Source: Bradysia coprophila
Lineage: Eukaryota > Arthropoda > Insecta > Diptera > Sciaridae
Reading direction: 5' to 3'
Length of the DNA: 64,000 nucleotides
NCBI RefSeq assembly: GCF_014529535.1
Contig: NW_023503493.1
Span: forward strand, 1,054,001 to 1,118,000
Shown here: positions 47,546-60,197 of the stretch, piece by piece
Layout: each line of letters starts with the position of its first letter
Position numbering within the stretch: position 1 is the first letter of the stretch
Notes under the pieces: model-generated
What the model was told of the DNA's origin: nothing
The model's database searches: none
What the model saw: the letters and a program-made list of their open reading frames with translations, nothing else
Position numbers and translations under genes: made by a program

Positions 47546-50500
47546 CAATACGTGAAACACCATTTTCTGTTGCGATTTTATCCTTGTGCAAGTTAGTCCG
47601 AATTGATTTTCTAGGGCCAAAAACCAACTGTCGATTTTAGATTGCTGAAACCGATAGTTACGCTGCGTAAGGCCTGTGGTGAATATCCGAGTGTATAACG
47701 GAAAACTCAGCATGATTGTCTGATTCAACAATTCAAAAATTCTCATGAGAGGTGCGGGAAAACAGGAAAAGTAGGAAAATATGCAGTTTCGCTTGCTTTC
47801 TCTTTTGAGCGAAAACATCCCTCTGGATGCTGGGAAAAACTAGCGAAAAACAGGCAAAACAAAACCAAACAAAAAAACTGTTTCCGGAACATTACTTCAG
47901 ACTTCCGTCGCTGTTTTGAAGCACTTTTCCCGTTGAGTCGTGACAGTTTTAAATTTTTAATAAAATCACGTTCATACAACAGTAACTATTAGCTGGAAAG
48001 CAAGCAAAACAACATATTGTCCTACTTTTCTTGTTTTCCCGCACCTCCATGTCTGAGATACTTCGTTTCCAATTAAAAATGCGAAAACACTTGTTTTTAT
48101 GGCAAATGTTCTATAATTGTAAATCGAATCTTAGAATTAAAAGAAAAAGTAATCGATAAAAATCAAGCCGATGTTCTCGTCAGCGCTACGTTCTCTATTC
48201 GCCTTTGACGAACTGCACTAAGATTATCAAATATGACGCAAATGTAGCTATCATCTTTAAAAAAATGGTTTAATATCCATCAAAATTTGAGAAAATTTTC
48301 AGATTTTTTTCAAACAGCCATTACCCCAAACAGCAATGAATTATCGATCCCAAAGAGTCCGGAAACAGTTATTTTAGGTGTATGTACCAAAATGTGAAGA
48401 GACAATGCTTCGATCTGAAAGTTATTGGAAAATCAAATGAAGAAAAACTCGGTTCGTCTACTAGGGAGATGCGGGAAAACAGGAAAAGCAATGTGAAATT
48501 TTGCTAGTTTTCTCTGCTGTAGCTACTGTTGTACAAGCTCGATTTTCTGGTTTGTCTCGGCAATACGTCAATACAACATGATTACGTTAGAAACTTAGTT
48601 GAGCACGCTAAACAGAACAAGCAAAACTGAATTTTTTCCTACTTTTTCTGTTTTCCCGCATCTCCAAGTCGTTGTGGAAAATTTGTAGAATTGAGAGAAG
48701 AATCGAAGCTCAAACGGCCGAATAGCTCTGAAATAGGTATTTGTTCAACGAGGGAAGAACACTTGGAAATTGCATTTGTAGGGTGTTGTTTCACCCGAAA
48801 AAAGCAATTTTCATTTTTTCCCCCGAGTTAAACACAACCTTTGTCACAACAAAGGCTTCCAAAGTTTCAGCGGAGGGGCGAAATTGACCATTTTCTCTCC
48901 AGCATTGTCAAAACTTAATTTTCGCATATTTAAAGACATCTTAACACTTACACTTCTCCTCAATCGGACATCATAACTCGGTCGATTGCATAGCTTCAGC
49001 AGGGTCGACGTTTTCCTGACCTGAAACAAAACGTTTCGCAACCATTCGAGAAACAGTTTCAATTTCCGCAACGTATAGAAGCACTGAAGGTTATACCAAT
49101 ATCTACAGCGGATCACAAAACAGACGGAACCCAAGTTTCGTTTTGTTTCAATTTCTATGCAGCGCCATACTTCGTTGGTGCAGCGCTAACGATTTCTATA
49201 GAATTGATGGAATGTAGCGAATGTGGTGAATATTATCGAATGTTCGAAACTGGGCTACAATTTTGTATGAAAGTCACGGCCGAGTTCCGTAGATTTTTTT
49301 GCCACAACTACCCCAGCGATCGGCGTAACCTTCTCATGTATACAACCTTGCCCGAAACTTGGGCTCTGTGTGTTCTCGCGAATTTGCATTATCTTCAGTG
49401 GCTTACACATACTGTGAACTCTGAACATACGAACCTCTTTCTGCACGAAAGTCGCAACTCTGACTGTGTAGTACAGTTCGATCACATAAAAGGCAATAAA
49501 TCCGACCTCCTTCAATATCTGCGTGATAGGGTTGGTCTCGGCTACATTTCCATTCGGGTTGTACGTTCGCATTATCTGTGTGTAAAAGTCGAACATCTGC
49601 GGATAGGTTTTGGAATGGTTATATGAGAAGTGATGTTCACGTGCGAGGACACAATTCACATCGACTAAACTAAAGTAACGCAAAATCGAAAAACATCAGA
49701 GAACTAGGCTGAGAGGTCAAACCATTTTGAGTACCTCTCAGCCTTAATTGCGCTGACAATTCAAAAAGGAACGTGGGACGGTCTTTTTAACGCAGCGTTA
49801 AATCGTCCCATTGCAGAGAATATAAGGCTAGATTTCCACTTACCAAAAAAGTACTTCGTTTGGGAGACAAAATTGATTTTTTTTTCCAATTTTTGCTTGA
49901 CCGATCGTTCTCTCACGGCTCTCTTACGGAGTACTTTTTGTTGAGTGAAAACCATACTTAAGTAAAGTTGAATTTACACTGTAAATTTTACCGTCATCGT
50001 TTGTCTTCGTTTTCACTCCGTTTTGCGTCCGTGTACGTGACATGTCAACTGTCACAGTATTGCACAGCATTGCTTGAAGTGTCAACTGTCGCACAGTGAA
50101 GTGTCAACTGTCATACACACGGAGGTAAAACGGATGACTCTGAGGCGTTGAAATTAATGCTTAATTTCCACTTACGCTCCGTTTGCTCTCCGTTTGCTCT
50201 TTGAACAATAGAAAAGAGGCTTGGTTTCGCTCAACAGAGGCGAAACGGTGTAAGTGGAAATCAAGCATAAATGTGGCCTCACAGTCGTCCATCTTGCCTC
50301 CGTTACGTGACAGCTGACATTTCAAACAACTCAACACAGTATTGCTTGAAGTGTCAACTGTCATACACACGGAGGCAAAACGGATGACTCTGAGGCGTTG
50401 AAATTAAAGGTAGTCTCACATGTACGTGACAGTTGTCAAACAATAGACTCACCATGTGCTCTCTCGTATGAAATGTCAATTGTCATGTACAGGGAGGCAA

Positions 50501-51710
50501 GACGGACGATTGTAAATTCAACTTAACTTTTTCGCTCATTTTTCGGTCACTCGTTCTCTTAAGCATAAGGCTTGGTTTCGACTTACCGAAAACGTACTCA
50601 GTGGGAGACAAAATTAATTTTTTTTAAATTTTCGCTTTGTTTACTTGACAGTTCCTACTCTCTCCCGCCTCTCATACGGAGTACTTTTTGCTGAGTACCA
50701 TTCTAAGGAATGGTTTCCACACAACAAACAGTACTCCGTGAGAGAGTGAGCTGTCAAGTAAACAAAGCAAAAATTGAAAAAATTCAATTTTTCCTTTGAC
50801 ACGGAGTACTTTTTTGGTAAGTGGAAATCAAGCATTAAAGGGCACTTATAACTTGAATGAATTAAAGGTTTTTGATTGTTTTGTGTACCTCAGCCAATAA
50901 AATGACAAAATATTGCATCAACGAAAATACTGTGAAGCATTGCTGGTATCTAACGAAATCAGTAGCATGGCTCGTAATGACTCTGTAGAGCACAGTCAGT
51001 CGATCGCATTCATCAGTCAAATTGCTCCATTCTTGCATCTTTCGTTCAGCCACCGAACATCTCTTTTGCAGACCGACCACCTGCCGGTTTAAGTTCCGAT
51101 AAAATTGTCCGATCACAATCATTCCGGCAAAATAAATTCCCGTCGATAGTATCATCACCATATGAGAGTACAGTATGCATAGGAAGCTGGCGAGCAATAT
51201 CAGAAACCGTTCTGACGACTGAATCGTGGTAATGAAACCAGCTGACGGCACCAACATTAAAATAATTTGAAAAAACGCGGACACGAATTTGTAACGGCAC
51301 CACGTCGCCAGTTTGTGGTCTAAGAATTTTCGCCGCGTAATTTCCTCGTCAAACATTCCGTGTATTTGCACCGATCGCTTTACGAAGCCGGACAGATTTT
51401 TGTGATTAAAAGTTTGCGAGATGTAAATTGCTCCCAGCCGCAATACACTGGCAATGACTTGGGCAAAAAAGACCAAAATAATCGTAAGCTTCGGATTGTG
51501 TACGATTCCAACCGATTCAATTACTGTCGACTGGGCATAAAGCACGCCAACGATTACAACGATCGTGTACAGTGTGGAATAAAGGACATCGTTGAATGAA
51601 TACGTCGCTGCTAGAGGGTCGAATGTAATGGTTATCGGCAGCAGACCGTTGATTTTAGTCAGAAAATAAAAAAAATTGAAAATTAATATCGTTGCATCGA
51701 CTGCCATCAA
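47546..51710 (-). CDS. Gustatory receptor B, 4 recognisable exons, 3' end apparently lost
   Basis: Exons (minus): 50889-51710 (274 codons, most TM helices), 49435-49596 (MFDFYTQIMRTYN to ELYYTVRVATFVQKE), 48952-49020 (VRKTSTLLKLCN to RLRRS), 47546-47644 (QSKIDSWFLALENQ to FHVL). All joins are phase 0. The 162- and 69-bp exons match gustatory receptor A exactly in length. The last exon, which should carry the TYhhhhhQF motif, is not found. An acceptor before GCGAAGTATTA at about 47474 leads within about 11 bases into the terminus of a fold-back element (47464 and lower), which then reads VRSGSGGLDAV and stop. I infer insertion into the final exon, giving a truncated or pseudogenised receptor. 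Introns 1 and 3 are full of MITEs. Confidence is high for family and exons 1-3, moderate for exon 4 and the truncation. Confidence 0.78.
47749..48051. mobile_element. MITE with GGTGCGGGAAAACAGGAAAA ends, copy 1
   Basis: GAGGTGCGGGAAAACAGGAA at the left and CTTGTTTTCCCGCACCTC at the right, about 300 bp, in intron 3 of gustatory receptor B. Copy 2 is 420 bp away in the same intron. Confidence 0.8.
48467..48667. mobile_element. MITE with GGAGATGCGGGAAAACAG ends, copy 2
   Basis: GGAGATGCGGGAAAACAGGA at the left and TCTGTTTTCCCGCATCTCC at the right, about 200 bp. The interior differs from copy 1, so the two share only ends. Confidence 0.8.
49820..50838. mobile_element. Cluster of at least four palindromic MITEs in gustatory receptor B intron 1
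   Basis: Members: 49828-49965 (TTTCCACTTACC, GGAGTACTTTTTGTTGAG), 50020-50135 and 50275-50400 (GTGTCAACTGTCATACACAC), 50158-50270 (CTTAATTTCCACTTACGCTC mirrored), 50570-50700 and 50705-50836 (GGTTTCCACACAACAAACAG; ACGGAGTACTTTTTTGGTAA). Another member is at 36893-37015 inside the transposase gene's intron. Confidence 0.7.
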
Positions 51711-52023
51711 TTGAAAAAACCGTTTTCGTTTCGACTAATGGTAACTGTCCCACTAATGGTTTACATATACACTAATATACGCTATTGGGTATACTGTATA
51801 GCTGCCGCTGAAAGAGTAGCACGTTTAACCAATTATGATATGATTGATGGGTCCGACACGTAATTAATTGACCAACGTAATGAATTAATTGCGTGTCAAT
51901 TGCTCATAAGATTAGCGGTTTGTCGACCAAATTAAAAATCGAACATTTAAATACACCGACTGGTGAAAGCCAAACTCATGGGAACGTAGCGATAGAATTA
52001 CTGTCGAATGTAAGTTGTGATTA

Positions 52024-53235
52024 TCAGTCAAAAACACTCAAAAGAGTAAAAGTGACGCAAGTCCCTGTGCATACTTCCAAAACAACTTATATCGCTGGAG
52101 GTGACGCATTCTGCGCTTGTACGCAAAAACTGTAACAGCAAAGATTTGACCAAAGAAATTCTAGAAACAAAATTTTACCAAAAAAATTTTGCGTCACAAA
52201 GTGGCAGATGGTTCGGACGTATTAGGACATATTCTTGCCTATTTTAAAAAATTTCTTAAAAGTACTTTCCGCAACATCTGCCACTTGTGACGCAAAATTT
52301 TTTTGGTCAAATTTTTGCTGTTACAGTTTTTGCGTACAAGCGCAGAATGCGTCACCTCCAGCGATATCAGTTGTTTTGGAAGTATGCACAGGGACTTGCG
52401 TCACTTTTACTCTTTTGAGTGTTTTTGACTGATATCAGTTCTTTTGGTAGATTGAAAAAATTGAAAATATTAGAAAAATTTAAAAAATTTAAAAATTTTT
52501 AAAAAAATTGAAAAATTTTAAAAAAAATGAAAATTTTGAAAAATTTTGAAAAGTTAAAAAAAAATTGAAAAAATTTGAAAAATTTAAAAATTTTGAAAAA
52601 ATTTGAAAAATTTGAAAATTTTGAAAATTTTAAAAAATCTAAATTTAGGGAAAAAAATTGAGGCGAGCAGAGCTTACCAAATACCAAAAGCGAACAAATT
52701 TGTTCTACCATACCCATCCACACACACACACTTAAAGGTGTTCTTATATGGGGCCTATATGGGAACTTCGAGGAGCCCTAGCTCCGAAACGAGGCCGGTT
52801 CCCCCCAAATTTTTTTTTCTGGAATGTCTTAGAATGACGACTAGAATCTACTCCCAAAATTTCAACAAAATCTAAAGAAGACTTTAGAAGATAGGAAACG
52901 CGGACGGGCGGACGGACGGACTAACAAAGTAACGTAGGATTTTTTCATTTCGTTTAAAGTACTGAAATTGACCAAAATGTATGGAAATGGGGCTTCTTGG
53001 AAGATTTTTTGCGTGGCCAAATTTTAAGCTGCAAGAACGTGTGATAGCTCGTTGAACTCGTACGGACGCCTAGTTTTTTTTAATGGTAATTCGGAGTCAT
53101 TTGTCTTTGAATTGTAGAACTTCAATATTTGCTGTATATATGGTTCTGCAGTCTACGACAAAAATTTTTTTTTGAAATTTGTTCTAGTAATAGGACTTGC
53201 GTCACGGGCGCTATGCTAACGCGCGCCCATGATCG
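52024..53235. mobile_element. Modular fold-back element, copy 5, truncated
   Basis: Inverted repeat 52024-52432 nearly identical to that at 45471-45912, then the A/T array and the segment 52660-53235 nearly identical to 46450-47028 (GGTGTTCTTATATGGGGCCT, ACGCGCGCCCATGA). Identity stops at about 53235, before the common module. High identity to copy 4 suggests recent spread. Confidence 0.8.
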
Positions 53236-53984
53236 GTTCTTTTCCTAACACTCACTAGTACTTCATTGTGTCACTGCTACAGAGTCCGATGTGCTTACGA
53301 TTTCAAGAAATGTTTGTCGAGGGGAAAACAGCTCTGGAAACATGTTTTCCTGTGGCGAAAAATGTCACAAATTGTACTGGAAAGTCAGGTAAAGCCACGG
53401 ATAGTCACGTCACTAAAGTCACGGAAAGTTAGCGACACGGTTACTGCCAAGGTATATGGGCACAAAATGCTGCGCCTATCACAAAACATCTGAGCCATAT
53501 GTTTCTAAGCAATTTTGTGTTTTTTAAAGAAAGGGATAGATGGCGTTTATAGCAAATTTTAGTGCCACTGCACATCTGATTCGGATGTATGTATATGTTA
53601 TACCTCCGCACATATATCTACCTTGGTTTCTGCCACTGATTCGATCTGAGAAACGACAGTCCAATTTCATAATTTCTCAAAAGTTTTAAAGAATTATTTT
53701 TGGCAACATCTCATCAGGCCATGGCGACTGTGGCAAGGAAACAACTAACCACAAGTGGCTAGTCATACCCTTAACATGTATAAGTCTAGCGAATCATAAG
53801 CGAAATTAAAGGAAACTTTCATTCTGCTTCATCACAAGCCATGCGGTCACATGCGGGACATGTGGTCAAGCTACCACAAAGCTGGTAAATACCAACAAAA
53901 AGACATACGACAGAAAGTTACGAAAAGTCATAAATCACGAAAAGTAGTGGAAAGTGACGGAAACTCATAGAAAGCCAGGAAAAG

Positions 53985-54128
53985 TCATGAAAGTCAGTAA
54001 AGCCACGAAAGTCAGTAAAGCCACGAAAGTCAGTAAAGCCACGAAAGTCAGTAAAGCCACGAAAGTCAGTAAAGCCACGAAAGTCAGTAAAGCCACGAAA
54101 GTCAGTAAAGCCACGAAAGTCGGTAAAG
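53985..54128. repeat. 18-bp minisatellite (AAAGTCAGTAAAGCCACG)
   Basis: Eight near-identical 18-bp units, giving a KATKVS frame on the plus strand. It follows degenerate AAAGTCACGGAAAGT sequence, to which it is clearly related. Confidence 0.9.
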
Positions 54129-54651
54129 AAAAAGTCATGATATCGGTGATATCCGGAAAATTCCGGATCTATTCAAAAAGTGAACTCAAAAGAAACTTGT
54201 GTACATTGCGCTAGTAATGAGCCTTAACCTAACCTAAACGGAAAGTGAAAGTACAGGCCGTCGTTTTTCGAAGTAGTTTCCTTCTCGATTTTTGCCGTGT
54301 TGAAATACTTTTGTTCAACATTCATGCTGCCATATTCATCACATTCCAACAATTCCAAAGAAATGGTCAGCGCTATATCAAAGAAAATATGACGCTGCTG
54401 TTAAATTCACCCGAAAGTTAAGCGCCGTATTGTTTGTGATCTGCTGGAGATTTGGTTTATGCCTAAAAACACATTACCAATTTGATGGGATCGACATGCG
54501 TTGCGTATTGTTATGGTTACGGAGCATAATTGTTTATCACCATCAACGCAGATCAGTGTAAAGTAGCGGTTTCTTCTGTCAAAAAGTGTCAAATGAGTTG
54601 TCAATTGTGTCAATTACACCAAATTAAAACCTCAAAAGATGTTTTGTTCAC

Positions 54652-54690
54652 AGAGCCGGCACTTGATTCATACATTTCAAGTGCCGGCTC
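54652..54690. repeat. Perfect short hairpin
   Basis: GAGCCGGCACTTGA and its complement flank a short loop. It sits at the centre of a longer imperfect inverted repeat (about 54590-54770, TTGTCAATTGTG, AACCTCAAAAGATG versus GATTTGAGGTTAGC). Probably a MITE core. Confidence 0.7.
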
Positions 54691-55190
54691 AATTTGTGTG
54701 GCGTCACACCATCCAATACTTGTTTTGTTCGATTTGAGGTTAGCATTTTTAAAATGACAGCTTGTTTGACAGCTCAAACGGCATTGACAATGATCTATTG
54801 CTCGCATGTTTCCGTCTTTACCTTCGCTAGTTAGATTAAGCTTAAAACACACGAGTAATCGAAATGATTTACATCCAGGAAGTACTCGAACTTAGTTTCC
54901 AAAATATTGTGCAAATTGTTATCGTCACTACTGAAAATGTCAACGATGACACAGCCTGCAAGTCTGTCTTTTGAGTTCCAAAATTTGAAAAATAAATCAT
55001 TGACATTTTCAGGGTCAATCATTGATAGTCCTGTGAAATAGGTCTGCTCCAAGTGCAACAATTAAATGTCAAATTTCATCCACAGAGCCATAACCAAACA
55101 ATAACAAATATTGTTTTACAAAATGTTCGCAAAAGCGTTGAGGTTATGGTTCTGTGGATGAAAATTGACGTTTAAATGCACTAAAATTAC

Positions 55191-55409
55191 TATAGACCTT
55201 TTAAGTTGATAAAAAGCCTAGATGGTCTGGAGGGATGAATTGACAGCTGACAGCTGCAATCGGTTCGCTTTTCATTGATTGTGTTCACTTTCGTTGGATA
55301 AAAGTGAAAAGTGAACGATAGTGACCAAAAGCGAACCGATCACAGCTGTCAACTGTCAATTCATCCCTCCAGACCATCTAGTCTTTTTTTTCAACTTAAA
55401 AGGTCTATT
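55191..55409. mobile_element. Palindromic MITE, ~217 bp, 3' of gustatory receptor C
   Basis: ATAGACCTTTTAAGTTGA at the left mirrored by TCAACTTAAAAGGTCTAT at the right. Inner arms GGTCTGGAGGGATGAATTGA are also mirrored. It ends about 140 bp past the receptor stop codon. Confidence 0.85.
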
Positions 55410-55547
55410 GCGTTTGCACTTGGAACAGACCTGGTCAAATCCACAATCCATGAAACTCTTCGTCATGCACTTTTAGGGACAGCAGTTTTCGTACCCGGTA
55501 ATGTCCTTTTTCAAAATGACAAAATTGAAAGTGAAGATGTTTTCTTC

Positions 55548-58500
55548 CTAAGTTTTTTTATTGAAACCATAAAAGTATGTCGTGGTGTTAAAACTGGTCA
55601 GGTCGTTTATATCAAACTGGATAAAAATCAACAAATACGAAGCTATCGTTGCCACAGTCTGCGATAAATGTAAAAATGATCGAAGTTAATGGACATCTAG
55701 CTCAAATAAGATTAACTTACGCCGAACAGAATTGTTGAATTAATTTGGAACAGGCCGAATGTTGTTATCGTGGGCGACCTAATTAAATTTTGCAGTGACA
55801 GTAATTCAATCTGAAAATGGGCAAAGGAAATTTTCGATTGAAATTTCACAGGAATTTTGTATATGACTCACGCTTCGCTTTAATTGAATGTTCAGGTGGC
55901 AGTGCATACGGAAAAACAAACCGGAATTGTTAGCCTTCGAAAAAAAAGAGAATTTCGTGATTAATTTTCAAATTTTTTCCTGCTTATCACTAGTATTAAC
56001 TGTCGAATCTAGTACTTCTTCAACAGATCGAACAGTAGATTACACTGGATGCTAAACAACTAAACTTGTCAAAAAGTCAGTTACCAAAGGTTGTCGCTCC
56101 AAAGACACGACTGAGTTTGGAGTCTCACTGTTTCCGAATTAATGAACTACGTAGCAGCATCTAATGTATTCTGGTTTATTGCCTGCCCCATTGCAAAACT
56201 TGATCATCAGTTAGGAAGCCACATGCACACATTAAATGAATCGAAGTGCGTCAAGAAATGTATCATTTTCGCAGGGGGTGTAAACTGCCATGTAATGGTC
56301 GACTTTCGCTTGGGACAGGCAATAAAATCGTGTTTTCTTGGCTTATGGTCGTTTCGTCCCAATTCAATTTACCTGCTTGATAACCGTATTTGAAATGAAC
56401 ACATTGTGATACAATTCAACCGCATAGTACAACACGAACGTTAAGTCTTTGACTAAATGACCGTAAAGGAATCGTTTCATGTCCGGCTTTGAGTAAATTT
56501 GTCTCACATTGTCGTACATGTAGAACAGCTAGAAGTAAGCAGGACTTAGGTTTATTACAAATCTCTTAACGATTCAAATATGAGAGGGAAACCACTGGTG
56601 GAAAATTAGAGTGGGATGTGGTACTTTTTTTGGGAACTAAATTGGAATTTGAGCTAAATTTGAATTTGTGGAACTAAATAAAGATAAAAAAAACTCGATC
56701 ATTTAACTAACACATTTGTGGAACTAAATTGGAATTTGTGTAACTAAATTGGAATTTGTGGAACGAAATTAGGTTTGTGGAACGAAATTAGAACTTGTAT
56801 AACTAAATTGGAATTTGTGGAACTAAATCGGAATTTGTGGAACGAAATTAGAGTTTGTAGAACGAAATTGGAATTTGTGGAACTAAATTGTAATTTGTAG
56901 AACTGAATTGAAATTTGTGGAACTAAATTGGAGTTTGTGGAATGAAATTGAAATTTGTGTAACTAAATTGAAATTTGTGGAACGAAATTAGAGTTTGTGG
57001 AACGAAATTAGAACTTGTGTAACTAAATTGGAATTTGTGGAACTAAATTGGAATTTGAGGAACTAAATTGGAGTTTGTGGAATGAAATTGAAATTTGTGT
57101 AACTAAATTGGAATTTGTCGAACTAAATTGGAATTTGTGGAACGAAATTAGAGTTTGTGGAACGAAATTAGAACTTGTGTAACTAAATTGGAATTTGTGG
57201 AACTAAATCGGAATTTGTGGAACGAAATTAGAGTTTGTAGAACGAAATTGGAATTTGTGGAACTAAATTGTAATTTGTAGAACTGAATTGAAATTTGTGG
57301 AACTAAATTGGAGTTTGTGGAATGAAATTGAAATTTGTGTAACTAAATTGGAATTTGTGGAACTAAATTGGAATTTGTGGAACGAAATTAGAGTTTGTGG
57401 AACGAAATTAGAACTTGTGTAACTAAATTGAAATTTGTGGAACTAAATCGGAATTTGTGGAACGAAATTAGAGTTTGTAGAACGAAATTGGAATTTGTGG
57501 AACTAAATTGTAATTTGTAGAACTGAATTGGAATTTGTGGAACTAAATTGGAGTTTGTGGAATGAAATTGAAATTTGTGGAACTAAATTGGAATTCGTAG
57601 AACTAAATTGGAATTTTTGGAACGAAATTGGAGTTTGTGGAACGAAATTGGAGTTTGTGGAACGAAATTGGAATTTGTGGAATTAAATTGGAATTTGTGG
57701 AACTCATTCAACACTATCGGTTAATGGTTTCCTCCAAGCACTCTCACCTCAACCAAAATCACGCTGAACGCATTGAATAACGTCATCAGCAATTGCAGCG
57801 AAAATAATTTATTGAAATTTCTCGAAAATTTTGAAGCTCTGTCGTAGAGCAAAGCAATTTGATCAATTTCGTCACCCAGTCGGCGATACATCCGATGCTT
57901 AATCCTACAATTCATTTCGGTGCACTGCACAATCTTCAGGCTCTTCGATATTTGTAACACTTTTCGGTTCAAATTTTGATAGAGCATCAGAATGAACATC
58001 ATACCGGCATAGAATAGACCGGATATGGTGATCGCTGTGAAGTGCATGTAAATGAACATGGTAAAATTAACGATGTGACTGAAAAATATAGCGGTGAGCA
58101 CTTGTCTGTACAGACTGATTAGGAACGAAATGCAGGCCAATTGAAACAGAATTCCTACGACTTTTAGGTAGTAGCAACGGCAAATAGTTCTGTCGTATAT
58201 CACGACCCCATTCATTAGCTCCGCAATGCTTCGATGTAAACGGGTTGCTTCTGAGAGAATGTTTCTGAAATGGTTGCGATAATAGACCTGCACAATGTAC
58301 ACCGCAATCACGCGGGAAACGGTGATCATTTGTTCGGCGATGTATACAAAAACCATAATCGATTTCGAAATTGACTGATAGATGGGATATCCCATGAACG
58401 TTTTGATTGCTAAAATGTTCAGCGATGTTACTATCAGCATCGAATACACACTGCTGTAGGCACACAAGAACGGCGATATTTTGTACGATATTCGGGGAAC

Positions 58501-58599
58501 GGTTTCACATGTGAACACAATCAATCCTTGCAGTTTCCCGACGAAGAGTAGCAAACTCAAGGGGAAATGGAAAATTTTATTTTTTATTTCGGCCAACAT
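55548..58599 (-). CDS. Gustatory receptor C, 5 exons, about 423 aa, complete
   Basis: Exons (minus): 57748-58599 (284 codons), 56373-56528 (LFYMYDNVRQIYSKPD to YYAVELYHNVFISNT), 55872-55934 (ANNSGLFFRMHCHL to QLKRS), 55721-55810 (IELLSLQNL to TTFGLFQINSTILFG), 55548-55658 (TVATIASYLLIFIQFD and tail to TAG). All introns are phase 0 and the total is 1272 nt. SYLLIFIQF is the Gr C-terminal signature, and FGLFQIN matches the family's CGLFxID block. Exon 1 contains about six hydrophobic helices (LFSLQLLMTLFNAFSVILVE at its end). The acceptor of exon 3 (CGAAG) is poor and that exon is six bases shorter than in the paralogues. A MITE (55191-55409) lies just past the stop. Intron 1 is a 20-bp minisatellite. 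Function: putative chemosensory ligand-gated channel, ligand unknown. Confidence 0.88.
56176..56327. mobile_element. Inverted-repeat element in gustatory receptor C intron 2
   Basis: TTTATTGCCTGCCCCA mirrored by TGGGACAGGCAATAAA. A relative with the same layout (TTTCGCAGGGGGCGAACTGC) is at 42950-43140 in receptor A intron 1, and edge sequence ATTAATTCTGAAACAAC at 63401 is probably a third piece. Confidence 0.65.
56630..57712. repeat. 20-bp minisatellite in gustatory receptor C intron 1
   Basis: About 54 units of GGAACTAAATTGGAATTTGT with recurring variants (ACGAAATTAGAGTTTG, ACTGAATTGAAATTTG) in a repeated order of about 260-300 bp. Confidence 0.92.
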
Positions 58600-58609
58600 T
58601 GTCGTGACA

Positions 58610-60180
58610 CACTACAATGACTGTAACACTAATCGCTTCAGTTAATCAATGTTCGTTGAACTTGTTGTGACGGACAATGTGCATAGTCATTGAATAAATC
58701 GATGTTGCTAATGAATTGGTATCCATTCATTGTCGGTGAACACCTAACGCAAATACTTTGGGAAGCATGCATACGGTTGACCGTTTCTTTTAGACAAATA
58801 AAATGATATTTTCATCCGTGCGGCGTGAATAACCTTATTTTCTCCACTTAAATGCGGTGAGAAAATGAGGTTTTTGTTGAGACGTTTTCTCTCTTTCACT
58901 CTCTAATGACAGTTCGGGTGAGAAATATTTAACTTTCTAAACTCTTGCAAAAGAGTTCCAAGAATTCTATTATTCTATTCAATGGACATTCGAAACACAT
59001 GATAACTATCCTCTAGACTCTAGAGACCTCAAACGTTCCTTAAACCTGTCTTACAGACACCTCAATCTTTCATCAAGTCCAGTAGAAAGTTCGAAAAACA
59101 GATGGAAGTCCTGGTCCTTTTAGAGTTCTACAACTGGGGAGAAGGGTGACCCTTCGAAGTGATGGAATTCTAGGAACTGAAATCTAGACACTTCAATCTT
59201 TCCTCAAATCCAAGAGACAACAAAATAAACTGCTGGAAATGCTAGTTTTCCTTGAGTTCTAGCTTGGGGATGCATTTGGGAAGACTCAAAGCCAGTTACA
59301 TAGTTGCATATCATTCAAAGGTATCATAGTCTCGTAATTTCTTGAGTGAAAATCGTTCAAATCATTCGAAACGCTTATTAATTCCCACAATTTTCTTTAA
59401 AAAAAATTGTGATAGAAATACTGGTTCTTCCTAGAGCTGTGGCGCCCGATTCTTGATATGTCAGCGCTCGGCCAGCTGTTGGTAGGGTGTAAAATTACCT
59501 TTCCAAAAAGCCCTCACATGTCAAAATTGAATAAGAAATGGCCAGGGAAATAGGTCTCAAAGTTAGCGGTTTTTTTTCACTTTTCCGGCAATCCTCCATA
59601 GACCGGGCAGTTCTTGTCCCTTGACGAAAAAGTTGTTCTACGAGTTTTAGATATTGGATCAAAGTTTTAGAGACCGTTGATGTCACTGAAAGATATTTCC
59701 GTTTGACGGAGCTTTAAGTTTTACCGTAAAACCGGTTTTAACCGGTTATTACCGGTTCGTGAGGGCCAAGAAAATATTAGAAAAAATTTTAGTTCGGAAA
59801 CTGTGACCCCTCAATCATACACTGCAGTCAGAATACTTTAAAACTCGCCAGCAAGCGAGACGACTTTTTCTGACATAGCAGCCCAGACCACATGGGGTGA
59901 ACAAGAGTTTTTTTTTTCTTTGCAACTGTCACTTTGTTTTGGTTTTGAAAAATGGTCATTTCGCTCTGGCAGCACAGTTTAGCTTTTGTTGGAATTTCCT
60001 ATTTTTTCTCTCTTGGTAAACCAATTACTATTCAAGTAAGGCGGCAAATTTTGATGAGGTCACGCATATTACGACACCACTCTACATACTAAAAATTAAC
60101 AGCACGCCATACAAGTACGATTTTGATGAATTTCTATTTCCCGCGTGTCCCAAAAGAATTTTCAGAATTAAAATTCCCAA
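58610..60180. other. Gene-free intergenic stretch between receptors C and D
   Basis: No conserved exon found on either strand. The segment 59960-60000 (TTCGCTCTGGCAGCACAG, GAATTTCCTATTTT) recurs diverged at 63590-63625. 59480-59700 is unique-looking non-coding sequence. Confidence 0.4.
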
Positions 60181-60197
60181 AAATAGTCCCGGACTGA

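Noticed and set aside
49204..49626. 140-codon plus-strand frame
   Set aside because: Antisense of gustatory receptor B exon 2 and MITE sequence.
55311..55667. 118-codon plus-strand frame
   Set aside because: Antisense shadow of the last exon of gustatory receptor C plus an adjacent MITE.
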